A stretch of DNA of 64,000 bases from Mycolicibacterium peregrinum (GTDB lineage Bacteria > Actinomycetota > Actinomycetes > Mycobacteriales > Mycobacteriaceae). Positions within the stretch are counted from its first letter, which is position 1, and each line of letters begins with the position of its first letter. The DNA is taken from positions 124,001-188,000 of the forward strand of contig NZ_LZSO01000008.1 in assembly GCF_001665785.1 (NCBI RefSeq). The letters are read 5' to 3'. This document shows positions 20,414-29,070 of the stretch, piece after piece. A program made the translations under genes and the position numbers. The notes beneath the pieces are model-generated. The model was given only the letters and a program-made list of their open reading frames with translations, did not search any database and was not told the origin of the DNA.

Positions 20414-21004
20414 GTGGCGCTGGCAAAGGGGAGGGGCGCGCGGGACCGATTGTTGACGGTCGCGCGACGACGGTTCGCGTCGGAGGGGACGATCGCCCCG
20501 ACGCTCGACGAGATGCGGCGTGAGGCCGAGGTGAGCGTCGGATCGCTCTACCACCACTTTCCCGACAAGCCGGCGCTGGCAGCGGCCGTCTACGCCCAGG
20601 TCATGGCCGAGTACCAGGCGGGTTTCGTGGAGATGCTGCGCGGGCAGGACACCGCCGAAGAGGGAATCCGCGGCGGGGTGCGACATCACCTGAACTGGAT
20701 CGCGGCGCACCGCGGCGAAGCCGCACTCCTGCTCGGTGACCGGCTCGACAGCAGCGAACTACGGGCGGCCAACCAGGACTTCTTTGCAGCGATCCAGGCC
20801 TGGTGGCGGCCACACCGCGCCTACGGAGTGCTGTCGGCCATCCATCCCGGCGTCACGGCCGCTCTGTGGTTCGGCCCCGCGCAGGAGTACGCCCGCCACT
20901 GGGTGGCCGGCGATGTCGCCGAGATGGACAGCGAGGTCGTCGAGGTGTTTGCCGATGCGGCATGGAATGCATTGCAGGCCAAACCGATTGAGGAGGATTT
21001 CTGA
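20414..21004 (+). CDS. TetR-family regulator
   Basis: A 196-aa repressor with an N-terminal helix-turn-helix (TLDEMRREAEVSVGSLYHHFPDKPAL, about residues 30-55) and a helical ligand-binding half containing HHLNWIAAHRGEAALLLGD and WFGPAQEYARHWVAGD. GTG 20414 is chosen since it starts right after the operator-like repeat and gives a typical basic N-terminus. It overlaps the following crotonase gene by one base, so the two are co-translated. The ligand is plausibly a fatty acyl-CoA, by analogy with other TetR-crotonase pairs; this is inferred from context. Confidence 0.88.
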   Translation: MALAKGRGARDRLLTVARRRFASEGTIAPTLDEMRREAEVSVGSLYHHFPDKPALAAAVYAQVMAEYQAGFVEMLRGQDTAEEGIRGGVRHHLNWIAAHRGEAALLLGDRLDSSELRAANQDFFAAIQAWWRPHRAYGVLSAIHPGVTAALWFGPAQEYARHWVAGDVAEMDSEVVEVFADAAWNALQAKPIEEDF

Positions 21005-21849
21005 TGGGCAAGCCCTTGTATCGCGGCATGGTGGCCGAAGGCGACGATCCGGCTGCGCCACAACGGATTGTGGTCGACCGCAGCAGCGACCGAGCGGTGG
21101 TGACCCTCGACGAACCTGACCGGCTGAACGTCCTGTCGGCACCGCTGGTCCGGCAGCTGCGCCGGGCTCTGGAGGAGCTGGTGGCCGACAACGACATTCG
21201 TGCTGTCGTGTTGACGGGCGCGGACCCGGGCTTCAGCGCGGGCGGCGACCTGCGCATGATGCGTGCAGCCATCGAGAATCGGTACCAGGCCGAGGGAACC
21301 GCGGACGTATGGCGCTGGATACGACGCGAATTCGGAGGTATCGCCCGCCTCATCGCGGGTTCGGACACTGTCTTCGTGGCCGCCCTCAACGGTCCGGCTG
21401 CCGGCGTCGGGCTGGCCTGGGCGCTGACGTGCGATCTGACCATCGCCAGCGAGCGGGCGGTTATCGTGCCTGCCTTCGCCCGCCTCGGATTGATCCCGGA
21501 GGTCGGCACCAGTTGGGCGCTCACCCGGCGACTCGGCTATCAGGGCGCGCTGGCCTACTACCTGAAAGGCGAGCACATCGACGCCGAAACCGCGCAGCGG
21601 CTGGGCCTGGTGCACGAGGTCGTCGCCCACGAGCAGCTGCTCGCCACCGCCGACGAATGGTGTTCCCGGGTCGCCGCGCTGCCGCCGCACGCGGTCGCGA
21701 TGACCAAACCCCTGTTGCGGACCGCGGCCGACGCCAGTTGGAACGACGCGCTCATGCTCGAAGAGTTCGCCGAACCGACCTGTTTCACCACTGCGGCTTT
21801 CGCCGGCAGCGTCGAGACCATGCTGTCCGGCGGGGCGCGTTCGCGCTAA
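21004..21849 (+). CDS. enoyl-CoA hydratase/isomerase family protein
   Basis: Crotonase-fold enzyme, 281 aa, probably hydrating or isomerising an unsaturated acyl-CoA. The oxyanion-hole segments are GFSAGGDLRMM (about residue 78) and NGPAAGVGLAWAL (about 130), and the second catalytic-Glu region reads LGLIPEVGTSW. The acid equivalent to Glu144 of rat hydratase is not clear in the Ala-rich segment, so isomerase or other crotonase activity is possible. GAGGAGG lies just upstream of ATG 21004. Operon with the TetR gene. Its end overlaps by four bases the end of the convergent methyltransferase. Confidence 0.85.
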   Translation: MGKPLYRGMVAEGDDPAAPQRIVVDRSSDRAVVTLDEPDRLNVLSAPLVRQLRRALEELVADNDIRAVVLTGADPGFSAGGDLRMMRAAIENRYQAEGTADVWRWIRREFGGIARLIAGSDTVFVAALNGPAAGVGLAWALTCDLTIASERAVIVPAFARLGLIPEVGTSWALTRRLGYQGALAYYLKGEHIDAETAQRLGLVHEVVAHEQLLATADEWCSRVAALPPHAVAMTKPLLRTAADASWNDALMLEEFAEPTCFTTAAFAGSVETMLSGGARSR

Positions 21850-22655
21850 TCGTTCCTGATCTTGCGTGCGGTCACCACCGCATAGGGCGCGTCGAAGGCG
21901 ACTCGGCCGTCGTCGTCGGTCTGTGCGCTCAGCGCCGCGGTGAAGGCGTCGAGCAGCCGGCTTCGCGTCGCGTCATCCAGCCGGCTCAGCAGGTTGACGT
22001 GCATCGGCGATTCGTCCGAGATGAATCGGACCGCCGATTCGACAGAGTCGAATTGCCATGTGTGTGAGTCGGTTTCGAACTGGACATCGTTGAATCCGAC
22101 GTCGAGGCGCGAGTGTACGACATCGGGATCACCCCACTGATCTGGCGAGTAGGCCGCCGCCGGCGGCGCACCGAGGGTTTCCACGATCGGGGTGAAGAAC
22201 GGGTTGCCGGCTTCGTCACGGATCCAGGTGGAGAACGCGAAAACCCCGCCCGGGGCCAACAGCCGGGTGACCTCGGCGACCAGGCTGGTGGGCTCGACGA
22301 AGATGATCCCCATGTTCGACACCACGGTGCCGAATCCGCCCTCGGGCAGCCCGGTGTGGGCCGCGTCGGCGACCACCCACTGCACCGCGTCGGCTCCGGG
22401 GCGCATTGAGGCGATGGCGATCAACTCGGCAGTGAGATCCACGCCGGTGACGCGGGCCCCGGCCTCGGCGGCGGCCAGTGCAGCGCTTCCGGTGCCGCAC
22501 GCCAGGTCGACCAGGCGGGTGTCCTGGACCGGCCGCAGCCGGTCGGCGGTGGTGACGACCTCATCGGCGATGACGGCGATCTGGTCGGCGACGGCCTGAT
22601 AGCGGCCGGCGGCCCAGTTGGTGGGCCGCGGGTCAGGGAGTTGTGCGTCAGACAT
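21846..22655 (-). CDS. class I SAM-dependent methyltransferase (UbiE-like)
   Basis: A 269-aa small-molecule-type methyltransferase. Motif I is LVDLACGTGSAALAAAEAGA, followed by GVDLTAELI, and motif post-II WVVADAAHTGLPEGGFGTVVSNMGIIFV; LLAPGGVFAFSTW is motif III. The substrate is unknown. The start at ATG 22655 gives the expected N-terminus with the RYQAVADQ helix; an open frame extends upstream through a hairpin and is not used. The -10-like TAGGCT lies seven bases before the ATG, so the mRNA may be leaderless. It is convergent with the crotonase gene. Confidence 0.82.
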   Translation of the reverse strand: MSDAQLPDPRPTNWAAGRYQAVADQIAVIADEVVTTADRLRPVQDTRLVDLACGTGSAALAAAEAGARVTGVDLTAELIAIASMRPGADAVQWVVADAAHTGLPEGGFGTVVSNMGIIFVEPTSLVAEVTRLLAPGGVFAFSTWIRDEAGNPFFTPIVETLGAPPAAAYSPDQWGDPDVVHSRLDVGFNDVQFETDSHTWQFDSVESAVRFISDESPMHVNLLSRLDDATRSRLLDAFTAALSAQTDDDGRVAFDAPYAVVTARKIRND

Positions 22656-22687
22656 GCCGACGAGCCTAGAACGGGTACGCCGAGCGT

Positions 22688-22744
22688 CGAGTGGCCAGTT
22701 ATCGCACGGTGCGCACGTATCGGTGTGCGATAACTGGCCACTCG
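22688..22744. terminator. 20-base-pair perfect hairpin after the SDR gene
   Basis: Bases 22688-22707 (CGAGTGGCCAGTTATCGCAC) are the exact reverse complement of 22725-22744, separated by 17 bases that contain the palindrome GTGCGCAC. It lies just after the stop of the minus-strand SDR gene and before the methyltransferase promoter. No U-tract is visible. Confidence 0.6.
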
Positions 22745-22760
22745 GCGTCAACGGCGGGGA

Positions 22761-23609
22761 TCAGGGCTGGACGTATCCCGGCGGATTAGGGGTGTCCACC
22801 CACAGGTCGACGCCGAGTTCGGACCCGGGCACGCAGTCGTACACCGACAGATCGGTGACGCCGTTCGCGAGCAGCACGTCCTCGCACAACAGGCTCTGGC
22901 CGGTGTACTCGCGTGCGGGCTTGTTGAAGATGGCATAGGCCGCGTCGGCGTAGACGTCGGGCTTGCGGGCCCGGCCCATGGCCTCGTCACCGCCGAGCAA
23001 GTTCTGCACTGCTGCGGTGGCCACCAGGGTGCGCGGCCACAGCGTGTTGGACGCAATGCCGGCCTCGCGCATCTCTTCGGCGATACCCAAGGCGCACAAG
23101 GTCATTCCGTACTTGGCCATCATGTACGCGGTCGGCTTGAGCCACTCCGACTCCAGCCGGATCGGCGGGGACAGCGTCAGGATGTGCGGGTTCTCCCGAC
23201 CCTTCATGTGCGGGATGCAGGCCTGCGACACGGCGTAGGTGCCGCGGATCTGGATGCCGTTCATCAGATCGAAGCGCTTGAGCGGAACTTCCTCGATAGA
23301 GCCGAGATTGATCGCCGAGGCGTTGTTGACACAGAGGTCGATGCCGCCGAATTGGGCGACCGCTTGTTCTACTGCTGAGGCCACCGAGTCACCGTCACGC
23401 ACGTCGCCCACGATCGGCAGGGCTTGCCCGCCGGCCTCCTCGATCTCCTTGGCCGCGGTGTAGACGGTGCCCTCGAGCTTGGGGTGCGGCTCGGCGGTCT
23501 TGGCGACCAGCGCGATGTTGGCGCCGTCGGCGGCGGCCTTCTTGGCTATCGCCAAGCCGATACCGCGGCTGGCGCCGGAGATGAACATGGTCTTCCCGGA
23601 CAGAGTCAT
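22761..23609 (-). CDS. HSDL2-like short-chain dehydrogenase (Rv3224 type)
   Basis: SDR oxidoreductase of 282 aa, the same length as M. tuberculosis Rv3224. NAD(P)-binding motif is SGASRGIGLAIA (residues 11-22) and NNASA follows at about 93. The catalytic Tyr-Lys pair is YMMAKYGM, with LSPP in the usual Ser position region, so the catalytic Ser is part of TLSPP. The C-terminal YTGQSLLCEDVL is family-typical. ATG 23609 is preferred over the GTG two codons upstream. A hydroxyacyl or steroid-like substrate is plausible from the HSDL2 resemblance. Divergent from the metallothionein gene. Confidence 0.88.
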   Translation of the reverse strand: MTLSGKTMFISGASRGIGLAIAKKAAADGANIALVAKTAEPHPKLEGTVYTAAKEIEEAGGQALPIVGDVRDGDSVASAVEQAVAQFGGIDLCVNNASAINLGSIEEVPLKRFDLMNGIQIRGTYAVSQACIPHMKGRENPHILTLSPPIRLESEWLKPTAYMMAKYGMTLCALGIAEEMREAGIASNTLWPRTLVATAAVQNLLGGDEAMGRARKPDVYADAAYAIFNKPAREYTGQSLLCEDVLLANGVTDLSVYDCVPGSELGVDLWVDTPNPPGYVQP

Positions 23610-23731
23610 GAACACACGATATGCCGCGCGAGTTGTACCGATACCGCTGGTCCGGTGGAAAGACAGGGGGACGATAGGGCCAGCGGCCGAGCCCGCAGGA
23701 AGATGTCGGCCGCCGATCTATTGGAGGAGAC

Positions 23732-23881
23732 ATGAGCGTTGTTCCTGCAGGAACGGTCCTGACCTGTGCTCACGAGGGTTGTGGGTGCCGGATCCGAGTC
23801 GAGTCGGAATGCCATTGCAAGGGTCCCGAAACCAGCTACAAGTGCACGCGCGGCGCCGACATGGTGCCGGTCACCGAATAG
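23732..23881 (+). CDS. mymT: MymT-like copper metallothionein
   Basis: A 49-aa Cys-rich protein resembling the mycobacterial Cu(I)-binding metallothionein MymT. The core GTVLTCAHEGCGCRIRVESE (residues 7-26) and following CHC match the MymT pattern TCxHEGCGCR...CHC. Cysteines are at 12, 17, 19, 27, 29 and 38. As I recall it, MymT has a seventh Cys in a C-terminal CTC; here that position is Arg (CTR), leaving six. Ribosome binding site GGAGGAGA lies just upstream of ATG 23732. It is divergent from the SDR gene and ends one base before the convergent peptidase gene. A RicR-type copper operator could not be recognised upstream. Expected role: buffering cytosolic copper. Confidence 0.85.
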   Translation: MSVVPAGTVLTCAHEGCGCRIRVESECHCKGPETSYKCTRGADMVPVTE

Positions 23882-24439
23882 TCAGCCCGCGGCGTTGGGT
23901 TGCAGCGGCGGACAGTTGCCGGCCGGGTCGGCGACGAGTTCGAAATGCCACAGCTCGTTGGCGTAGATCTGGCACAGCCCGAAGCGTGCGCCGTTGGCGA
24001 TCAGCCAGTGATCGGCCTGCGGACCCCCGACATCGACCGCCTCACCGGTCACATGCCGGGATGCGGTCGGCGTCTGCACGTACTGGCGCGCGGCCGCCAG
24101 GCTGCCGTACGTCTGCACCGCCTGATCGAGCAGTGACTGCTGGAAATCGGCCGAACGCCACCCCGAGTTGATCGTCATGGTCACGCCGTCGGCGGCCGCG
24201 GCATCGGCGGCGTTCTGAATGGCGGCCAGCAGCCGCGGGTCCAACCGGCCGATCGCCGGGTTCTGCACGTCGTACGGGGTCAGCACCTGCCCGTCGGGCA
24301 GCGAGCCGTCCCCCTGGGTCATCGGGACGGGGTTGTCGACCAACCGGATCTGCGGTCCGGCGGGCGCCGGCTGGCCGAGCAGAATCGCCAGGACGGCGAC
24401 GCTCGAGGCCACAGTGGTGCCCACCAGCTTCGTTTTCAC
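23882..24439 (-). CDS. secreted M15-type (VanY-like) D,D-peptidase
   Basis: Exported zinc peptidase of the VanY/M15B group, expected to trim D-Ala or cross-links in peptidoglycan. Residues 1-28 are a signal peptide (TKLVGTTVASSVAVLAILLG). The zinc motifs are SRHVTGEAVDVGG (His and Asp ligands) and ELWHFEL (catalytic Glu/His ligand pair). SGWRS precedes them as in family members. 185 aa. GTG 24439 is chosen over GTG 24448 because it begins a compact signal peptide and because TAATGT lies seven bases upstream as a possible -10. It follows lysR on the same strand. Confidence 0.85.
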   Translation of the reverse strand: MKTKLVGTTVASSVAVLAILLGQPAPAGPQIRLVDNPVPMTQGDGSLPDGQVLTPYDVQNPAIGRLDPRLLAAIQNAADAAAADGVTMTINSGWRSADFQQSLLDQAVQTYGSLAAARQYVQTPTASRHVTGEAVDVGGPQADHWLIANGARFGLCQIYANELWHFELVADPAGNCPPLQPNAAG

Positions 24440-24449
24440 TGTGCCCACA

Positions 24450-25370
24450 TTACTGCGCCCGCCCCCGGGCCAGGCCGACCGCCAGGACCTCTACCAGCGC
24501 CTCGATCTCGGCGGGGTTCTTCAGGCGATCAGGCACCCAGGCCAGGGCGATCCGAGCCGGCGACCAGGTGCTCTCGTCGATCGGCACCAGAGTGAATTCC
24601 GGTGGCGAGAAGATCTTGCCGATCAATGACTCGGGTGCGTAGGGCACCACCGCGACGAGACGGCGGTTGAACACCTGGGCGGCCATCTCCAGTTCGCCGC
24701 CGAACTGATTGGTGGTGCGGACGATGCGGGTCACCCCTCGGGCATTGAGCGCACGGGTCAGGCCGGCCAGCATGACGGGATTGGGTCGGGCGAAGTCGAT
24801 GACCACATCGCGCTCGCGGAGCTCCTCGATGGACACCAGGTCCCTGGTGGCCAGTGGATCGTCGAAACGGACCGCCACGGCGCCCTGGAAGGTGGCCACC
24901 ACGCGGTACTGCAGCCGCTTGTCGGCGGTGGGCAGATGGATCAGCCCGAGGTCGAGGTGGCCGGACACCAACTTGGCCGTCACCTCGGCGGCCGACCCGG
25001 GGACGCTGAACTCTGTCGGTGCCGGCAAGTTGGCGACGGCCGTCTGGACCTGCGCCACGAAATCCGACGGCGCATAGGCGGTGGCACCGACCCGGACGGT
25101 GGCGGCTCCCTCGGTGAGCCGGGTCGCGGTGGCCTTCAATTCCTCGACCTGGCGCAGGATTTCGCGTGCGGGGCCGAGCAGTTTGGCGCCCAGCGGCGTC
25201 AACCGGACCTCGTGGTAATTGCGTTCGAAGAGCTGCCCGCCGAGTTCTGATTCCAGCACCTTGATCTGCTTGCTCAGCGGGGGCGGCGTGATCATCAACC
25301 GGTCGGCGGCCCGCTTGAAGTGCAATTCCTCGGCGACCGCCACGAAGTACCTGAGTCTGGTGAAGTCCAT
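24450..25370 (-). CDS. LysR-family transcriptional regulator
   Basis: A 306-aa LTTR. The N-terminal winged helix-turn-helix is LRYFVAVAEELHFKRAADRL through PPLSKQIKVLESELGGQLFER (residues 5-50), followed by a linker helix and a periplasmic-binding-like effector domain (about 90-300). It lies on the same strand as, and 80 bases downstream of, the CaiB/FadE operon, rather than divergent from its target as most LTTRs do. The target may be that operon, but no T-N11-A box was securely identified. Confidence 0.9.
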   Translation of the reverse strand: MDFTRLRYFVAVAEELHFKRAADRLMITPPPLSKQIKVLESELGGQLFERNYHEVRLTPLGAKLLGPAREILRQVEELKATATRLTEGAATVRVGATAYAPSDFVAQVQTAVANLPAPTEFSVPGSAAEVTAKLVSGHLDLGLIHLPTADKRLQYRVVATFQGAVAVRFDDPLATRDLVSIEELRERDVVIDFARPNPVMLAGLTRALNARGVTRIVRTTNQFGGELEMAAQVFNRRLVAVVPYAPESLIGKIFSPPEFTLVPIDESTWSPARIALAWVPDRLKNPAEIEALVEVLAVGLARGRAQ

Positions 25371-25450
25371 GCGGTCTTTTCGGCGTGAGGGCGAGGGGAC
25401 CCCACGAATCGTACGAGGGACGGCCGATCAGTCGGCGGTGGGCGTGGTGT

Positions 25451-27868
25451 TCAGCCTGCAGGCACAGCGCTCTGCGGCACTTCGAGCACCCCGGCCTCGA
25501 TCAGCTCCTCGATGTCGGCCTCGTCGAGGCCCAACAGTTCGACGGCGATGTCACGGGTCTGCTCGCCGAGCAGCGGCGCCTGGATCAGCGGTGGATCAGC
25601 GACGCGATCCGAATGGATCTGCACGTTCTCCATGGTGAACGGCTCGTCGGCGTGGGGGTGCAACTCCTCGCGGAAGGCGCGGCGCTGCACGTAGTAGTCC
25701 CAGCCGGCGATGTCGTCGGCATGCAGCGCGGCGCCGGCCGGCACACCGGCCGACTGCAGCAGCTCCATCGCCTCGGTCGCCGGGCGCTGTGAGGTCCAGG
25801 ACCGAACCGCCTCGTCGATGCGGCCACGGTGAGCGTCTCGGCCACTGCGGCTGCCCAGTTGCGTGTCGGCGCCGAGGTCCGGACGGCCGATCACCCCGCA
25901 CAGGGCGTGCCAATCAGCGTCATCGCGCACGGTGACCGCGAGCCAGGTGTCCTCGCCGGCCGCCGGGAACAGGCCCCACGGGGCATCGTGGGCCGGTCGG
26001 ACCGAGGATTCGTGGCCGCGGCGCAGCAGTACGTCCGCCGCGATCTCGCCGGCCAGATGGCTCAACATCACCTCGGACTGCGCGACGCTGGCCGACCCAC
26101 CGGTTCCGGTGCGTTCGCGGCGCAGCAGCAGCGCCAGCGCTCCGAGCGCGCCGATCCGGGCGGCCACGTGATCGGGGTACACGGTGACGGTGTCGCAGAA
26201 CGACTCTGGTTCATCCGGGTACACCCACAGGTCGGTGAACCCGGCGGCCGCACGGACCAGCGGGCCGTAGCCCATCCGCTTGGCCCACGGCCCGGTGGGC
26301 CCGAACGCCGAGCTGTCCACCACCACGATGCCGGGGTTCACGTCCCGCAAGGTCTGGTAATCCATCCCCAGCGTCTCGGCCACCCCCGGTTTGAAGTTGG
26401 TCAGCACGACGTCGGACATCGCGACCAGCTGGTGCGCCAGCGCCCGGCCCCGCGGCGTGCGCAGATCGATGCCGATCGAGCGCTTGTTGCGGTGGCCGGC
26501 GGCGTAGGTCGGCGACATCGAGGTCAAGTTGCCCCGCAGGCCGTCCGGGAACGCGGAGTTCTCGATCTTGATGACGTCGGCGCCGAGATCGCCGAAGAGC
26601 CGCCCGGTGTCGGACCCGACGACGATCACGCCGAGATCCAGCACCCGCACACCTTCCAGCGGGAGGCCTTCGTTGCGGCGGTCGCGGCCGGCGAGCAGTG
26701 GTGCCACATCGAGGTGGCGCGGGCGCCGGTCGGCCTCGTGGTCGGACCGGGTCAGCGCGTTGGCCCGCTGCCCGTCGATCTCGAGGACGCCGGCCGGCAC
26801 GGGCGCCGACATTCCCGGGGCCAGCTCCACCTCGTGGAAGTACCCGCGGCTCATGACCTGCTCGGCGCCGAGGGTTTCGGCCAGTGTCAGTACCGCCGCC
26901 GTCGGCACCCCGTGGCGCTGGCCGGCGACCTCCAACTCGGCCCGGGTCTGCCCGGCGCAGAACCGGCCGACACCGGCAAGCAGCTCGGGCGAGCTGAGCC
27001 GCACCTTGAGCCGGTCGAATGAGGGATCGGCGAACTCGTCGGGTCGACCCATCCACTCGAACATGCCGTGCCACTGGCGTTTTGCCAGGAGGCAGATTCG
27101 CACATGCCCGTCCTTGCACGCGATGATCGGGTACCGCAGTCGCTCGGCGTTCCAGTTGCGTCGCTGGCGGCTCAACGCCACTCCGGCCGAGGCCGTCCCC
27201 ACCGTCCCGTGCGGGGGATCGAGGGTCTGCATGGCCCCGTCGAGAATCGAGAAATCAATGAGATCGGCTTCCCCGGTACGCAATCGGTCCAGGTACACAC
27301 TGACGGTCATCACCGCGGCCTGCGCTGCCGCCACGTGATAGGGCAGCTGCGCGGCCGGTGGCACCAGGGGCTCTCGCCCCGGGATACCCGAGCGGGACAG
27401 CTCGCTGGTCAGCGCGTGCAGCACCGGGGTGGTGGCGTGCCAGCCGCGATAGCTGGTGTCGCGGCCGAAATCGCTGATGGACAGGATCACCAGGCCCGGA
27501 TGCTCGGCGTGAATGTTGCGCGCCGCCAAGGCTTTCTCTGCGGCCGAGCCCGGCGGGGTGTCCTCGATCAGGATGTCGGCCCCGGCCAGCAGGTGAACCC
27601 AGCGACGGCGGTCGTCGGGGATCGAGAGATCGATGCCGACGGTGCTCATGCCGTGCCGGTTGATCGCGGCGCCCACCGAGTCGGGATCGACCCCGGCACC
27701 CGCGGCGAGGCGGTCGTCGGGTGCCGCGGTGACGCCGGGCATGTGCACCTGGGTCACCGCGGCGCCGAGGTCGGCCAGCAGGCGGCCGACCGCTGTCATC
27801 GGGCCGCGGGACAGGTCGAGGATGCGCACCCCGGCCAGCGGCGGGTCGTAGTCGTCGGGGTTGGTCAT
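25451..27868 (-). CDS. double-length CaiB/BaiF (class III) CoA-transferase
   Basis: Two complete class III CoA-transferase domains in one 805-aa chain, where most family members are about 400 aa and dimeric. Domain 1 (1-370) opens LAGVRILDLSRGPMTAVG; domain 2 (about 400-800) opens LEGVRVLDLGVIVVGSDTGRLFGDLGADVIKIEN and contains FKPGVAETLGMDY. The catalytic Asp position is Asp in domain 1 (DFSILDGAM), but the matching position in domain 2 reads AQSEVML with Glu. One site may therefore be structural. Expected role: moving CoA between a carboxylic acid and an acyl-CoA to start degradation. Operon with the two FadE genes, three bases after the previous stop. Confidence 0.88.
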   Translation of the reverse strand: MTNPDDYDPPLAGVRILDLSRGPMTAVGRLLADLGAAVTQVHMPGVTAAPDDRLAAGAGVDPDSVGAAINRHGMSTVGIDLSIPDDRRRWVHLLAGADILIEDTPPGSAAEKALAARNIHAEHPGLVILSISDFGRDTSYRGWHATTPVLHALTSELSRSGIPGREPLVPPAAQLPYHVAAAQAAVMTVSVYLDRLRTGEADLIDFSILDGAMQTLDPPHGTVGTASAGVALSRQRRNWNAERLRYPIIACKDGHVRICLLAKRQWHGMFEWMGRPDEFADPSFDRLKVRLSSPELLAGVGRFCAGQTRAELEVAGQRHGVPTAAVLTLAETLGAEQVMSRGYFHEVELAPGMSAPVPAGVLEIDGQRANALTRSDHEADRRPRHLDVAPLLAGRDRRNEGLPLEGVRVLDLGVIVVGSDTGRLFGDLGADVIKIENSAFPDGLRGNLTSMSPTYAAGHRNKRSIGIDLRTPRGRALAHQLVAMSDVVLTNFKPGVAETLGMDYQTLRDVNPGIVVVDSSAFGPTGPWAKRMGYGPLVRAAAGFTDLWVYPDEPESFCDTVTVYPDHVAARIGALGALALLLRRERTGTGGSASVAQSEVMLSHLAGEIAADVLLRRGHESSVRPAHDAPWGLFPAAGEDTWLAVTVRDDADWHALCGVIGRPDLGADTQLGSRSGRDAHRGRIDEAVRSWTSQRPATEAMELLQSAGVPAGAALHADDIAGWDYYVQRRAFREELHPHADEPFTMENVQIHSDRVADPPLIQAPLLGEQTRDIAVELLGLDEADIEELIEAGVLEVPQSAVPAG

Positions 27869-27871
27869 CTC

Positions 27872-29068
27872 TCAGCTCCGGCGGGCCTGGCGGAACGGGA
27901 TGTCCCGATCGACCTCGGGTTCCTTGGCCAGGCCGAGTACGCGCTCACCGATGATGTTGCGTTGGATCTGGTCGGTGCCGCCGCCGATCGAGGTGAAGAA
28001 CGCGTTGAGGGTCAGGAAGTTGATGTCGTCGGCCTCGGCGTTCTCGGGGCCGGCCAAAAGCGCTTCGGCGCCGATGATCTCGGTCTTGAGGCGCGCCTCG
28101 GCGTGCAGGATGTTCGACATGGCCAGCTTCCCGAGCGACATGATCGAGCTGGAAGTCCCTTGGGCCGCAGCGGCCTTGGCGCGGGCGTTGTTGAGCGAGT
28201 TGAGTTCGCGCAACGCCAACACGTCGGCCAGGTCCTTGCGAACTGCCGGATCCTCCAGGCGGCCGTGGTCGCGGGCCAGGCCGATGAGGTCGTCGGCCCG
28301 GGTGCGGTTGCGTGAGCCGCGCCCGCCGTCGCCCATGATCGACCGCTCGTAGGCCAGCGCGGTCTGCAGCACCCGCCATCCGTTGCCTTCACCGCCGAGC
28401 AGGTACGCATCGGACACTCGCGCGTCGGTGATGAAGACCTCGTTGAAGTGCGATTCGCCGGTGATCTGGACCAGCGGACGCACCTCGATACCGGGTTGGC
28501 GCATCGAAATCATGAAGAAGCTCAAGCCTTTGTGCTTGGGCACATCCCAGTCGGTGCGGGCGATCAGCAGCGCGTACTCGGACGTGGTGGCACCCGAGGT
28601 CCACACCTTCTGGCCGTTGACCACCCACTCGTCGCCATCGCGGACCGCGGTGGTGCGCACGGCGGCCAGATCGGATCCGGCCCCCGGCTCGCTGTAGAGC
28701 AGGCAGGTGCGGGCACGCTCGGTCAGGAACTCCCGCACCAGGTCGTTCTTGAGCCGATCGGTGCCGAACTTGAGCGCGGTGTTGGCCGGGATGCTGTATT
28801 TGTCCTGGCGCGCACCGGGTGCCTTGACCGCCCGGAACTCCTGCTCGATCACCGCCGCCAGTGCGTTCGGATACGCCCGCCCGAACCATTCGGTGGGATA
28901 GGTCGGCACCGCGTAGCCCGCGTCGAGCACCTTCTCCAGCCAAGCCACCCGCTCGGGGGAGCTGACCCACGGATTCGTGGATTTCGGTAACCCGGACCAG
29001 TTCTGGGCGAGCCAGTCGCGCACCTCGGTGCGCAGTAGGTCGGCGCCGGGCAGTTCGTCGGTGGTCAT
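27872..29068 (-). CDS. acyl-CoA dehydrogenase, subunit 1 of a pair
   Basis: FAD-dependent acyl-CoA dehydrogenase of 398 aa. FAD-binding loop YSEPGAGSDLAAV (about residue 125) and WVVNGQKVWTSGA are typical; the C-terminus GGGTDQIQRNIIGERVLGL is the ACAD signature. Adjacent non-identical FadE genes in mycobacteria usually form a heterotetramer with one active site per heterodimer; this subunit has the intact FAD-binding features and probably the catalytic base, while its partner is shorter and diverged. It starts two bases after the partner gene stops. The substrate may be a ring or branched acyl-CoA, which is inference. Confidence 0.88.
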   Translation of the reverse strand: MTTDELPGADLLRTEVRDWLAQNWSGLPKSTNPWVSSPERVAWLEKVLDAGYAVPTYPTEWFGRAYPNALAAVIEQEFRAVKAPGARQDKYSIPANTALKFGTDRLKNDLVREFLTERARTCLLYSEPGAGSDLAAVRTTAVRDGDEWVVNGQKVWTSGATTSEYALLIARTDWDVPKHKGLSFFMISMRQPGIEVRPLVQITGESHFNEVFITDARVSDAYLLGGEGNGWRVLQTALAYERSIMGDGGRGSRNRTRADDLIGLARDHGRLEDPAVRKDLADVLALRELNSLNNARAKAAAAQGTSSSIMSLGKLAMSNILHAEARLKTEIIGAEALLAGPENAEADDINFLTLNAFFTSIGGGTDQIQRNIIGERVLGLAKEPEVDRDIPFRQARRS

Positions 29069-29070
29069 CG

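Noticed and set aside
19310..20710. A 466-residue antisense frame opposite the methyltransferase
   Set aside because: Composition and lack of motifs mark it as a shadow; it spans the tetR promoter.
23620..23731. A RicR copper operator before the metallothionein gene
   Set aside because: ACC/GGT pieces occur, but no match to TACCC-N5-GGTA could be found.
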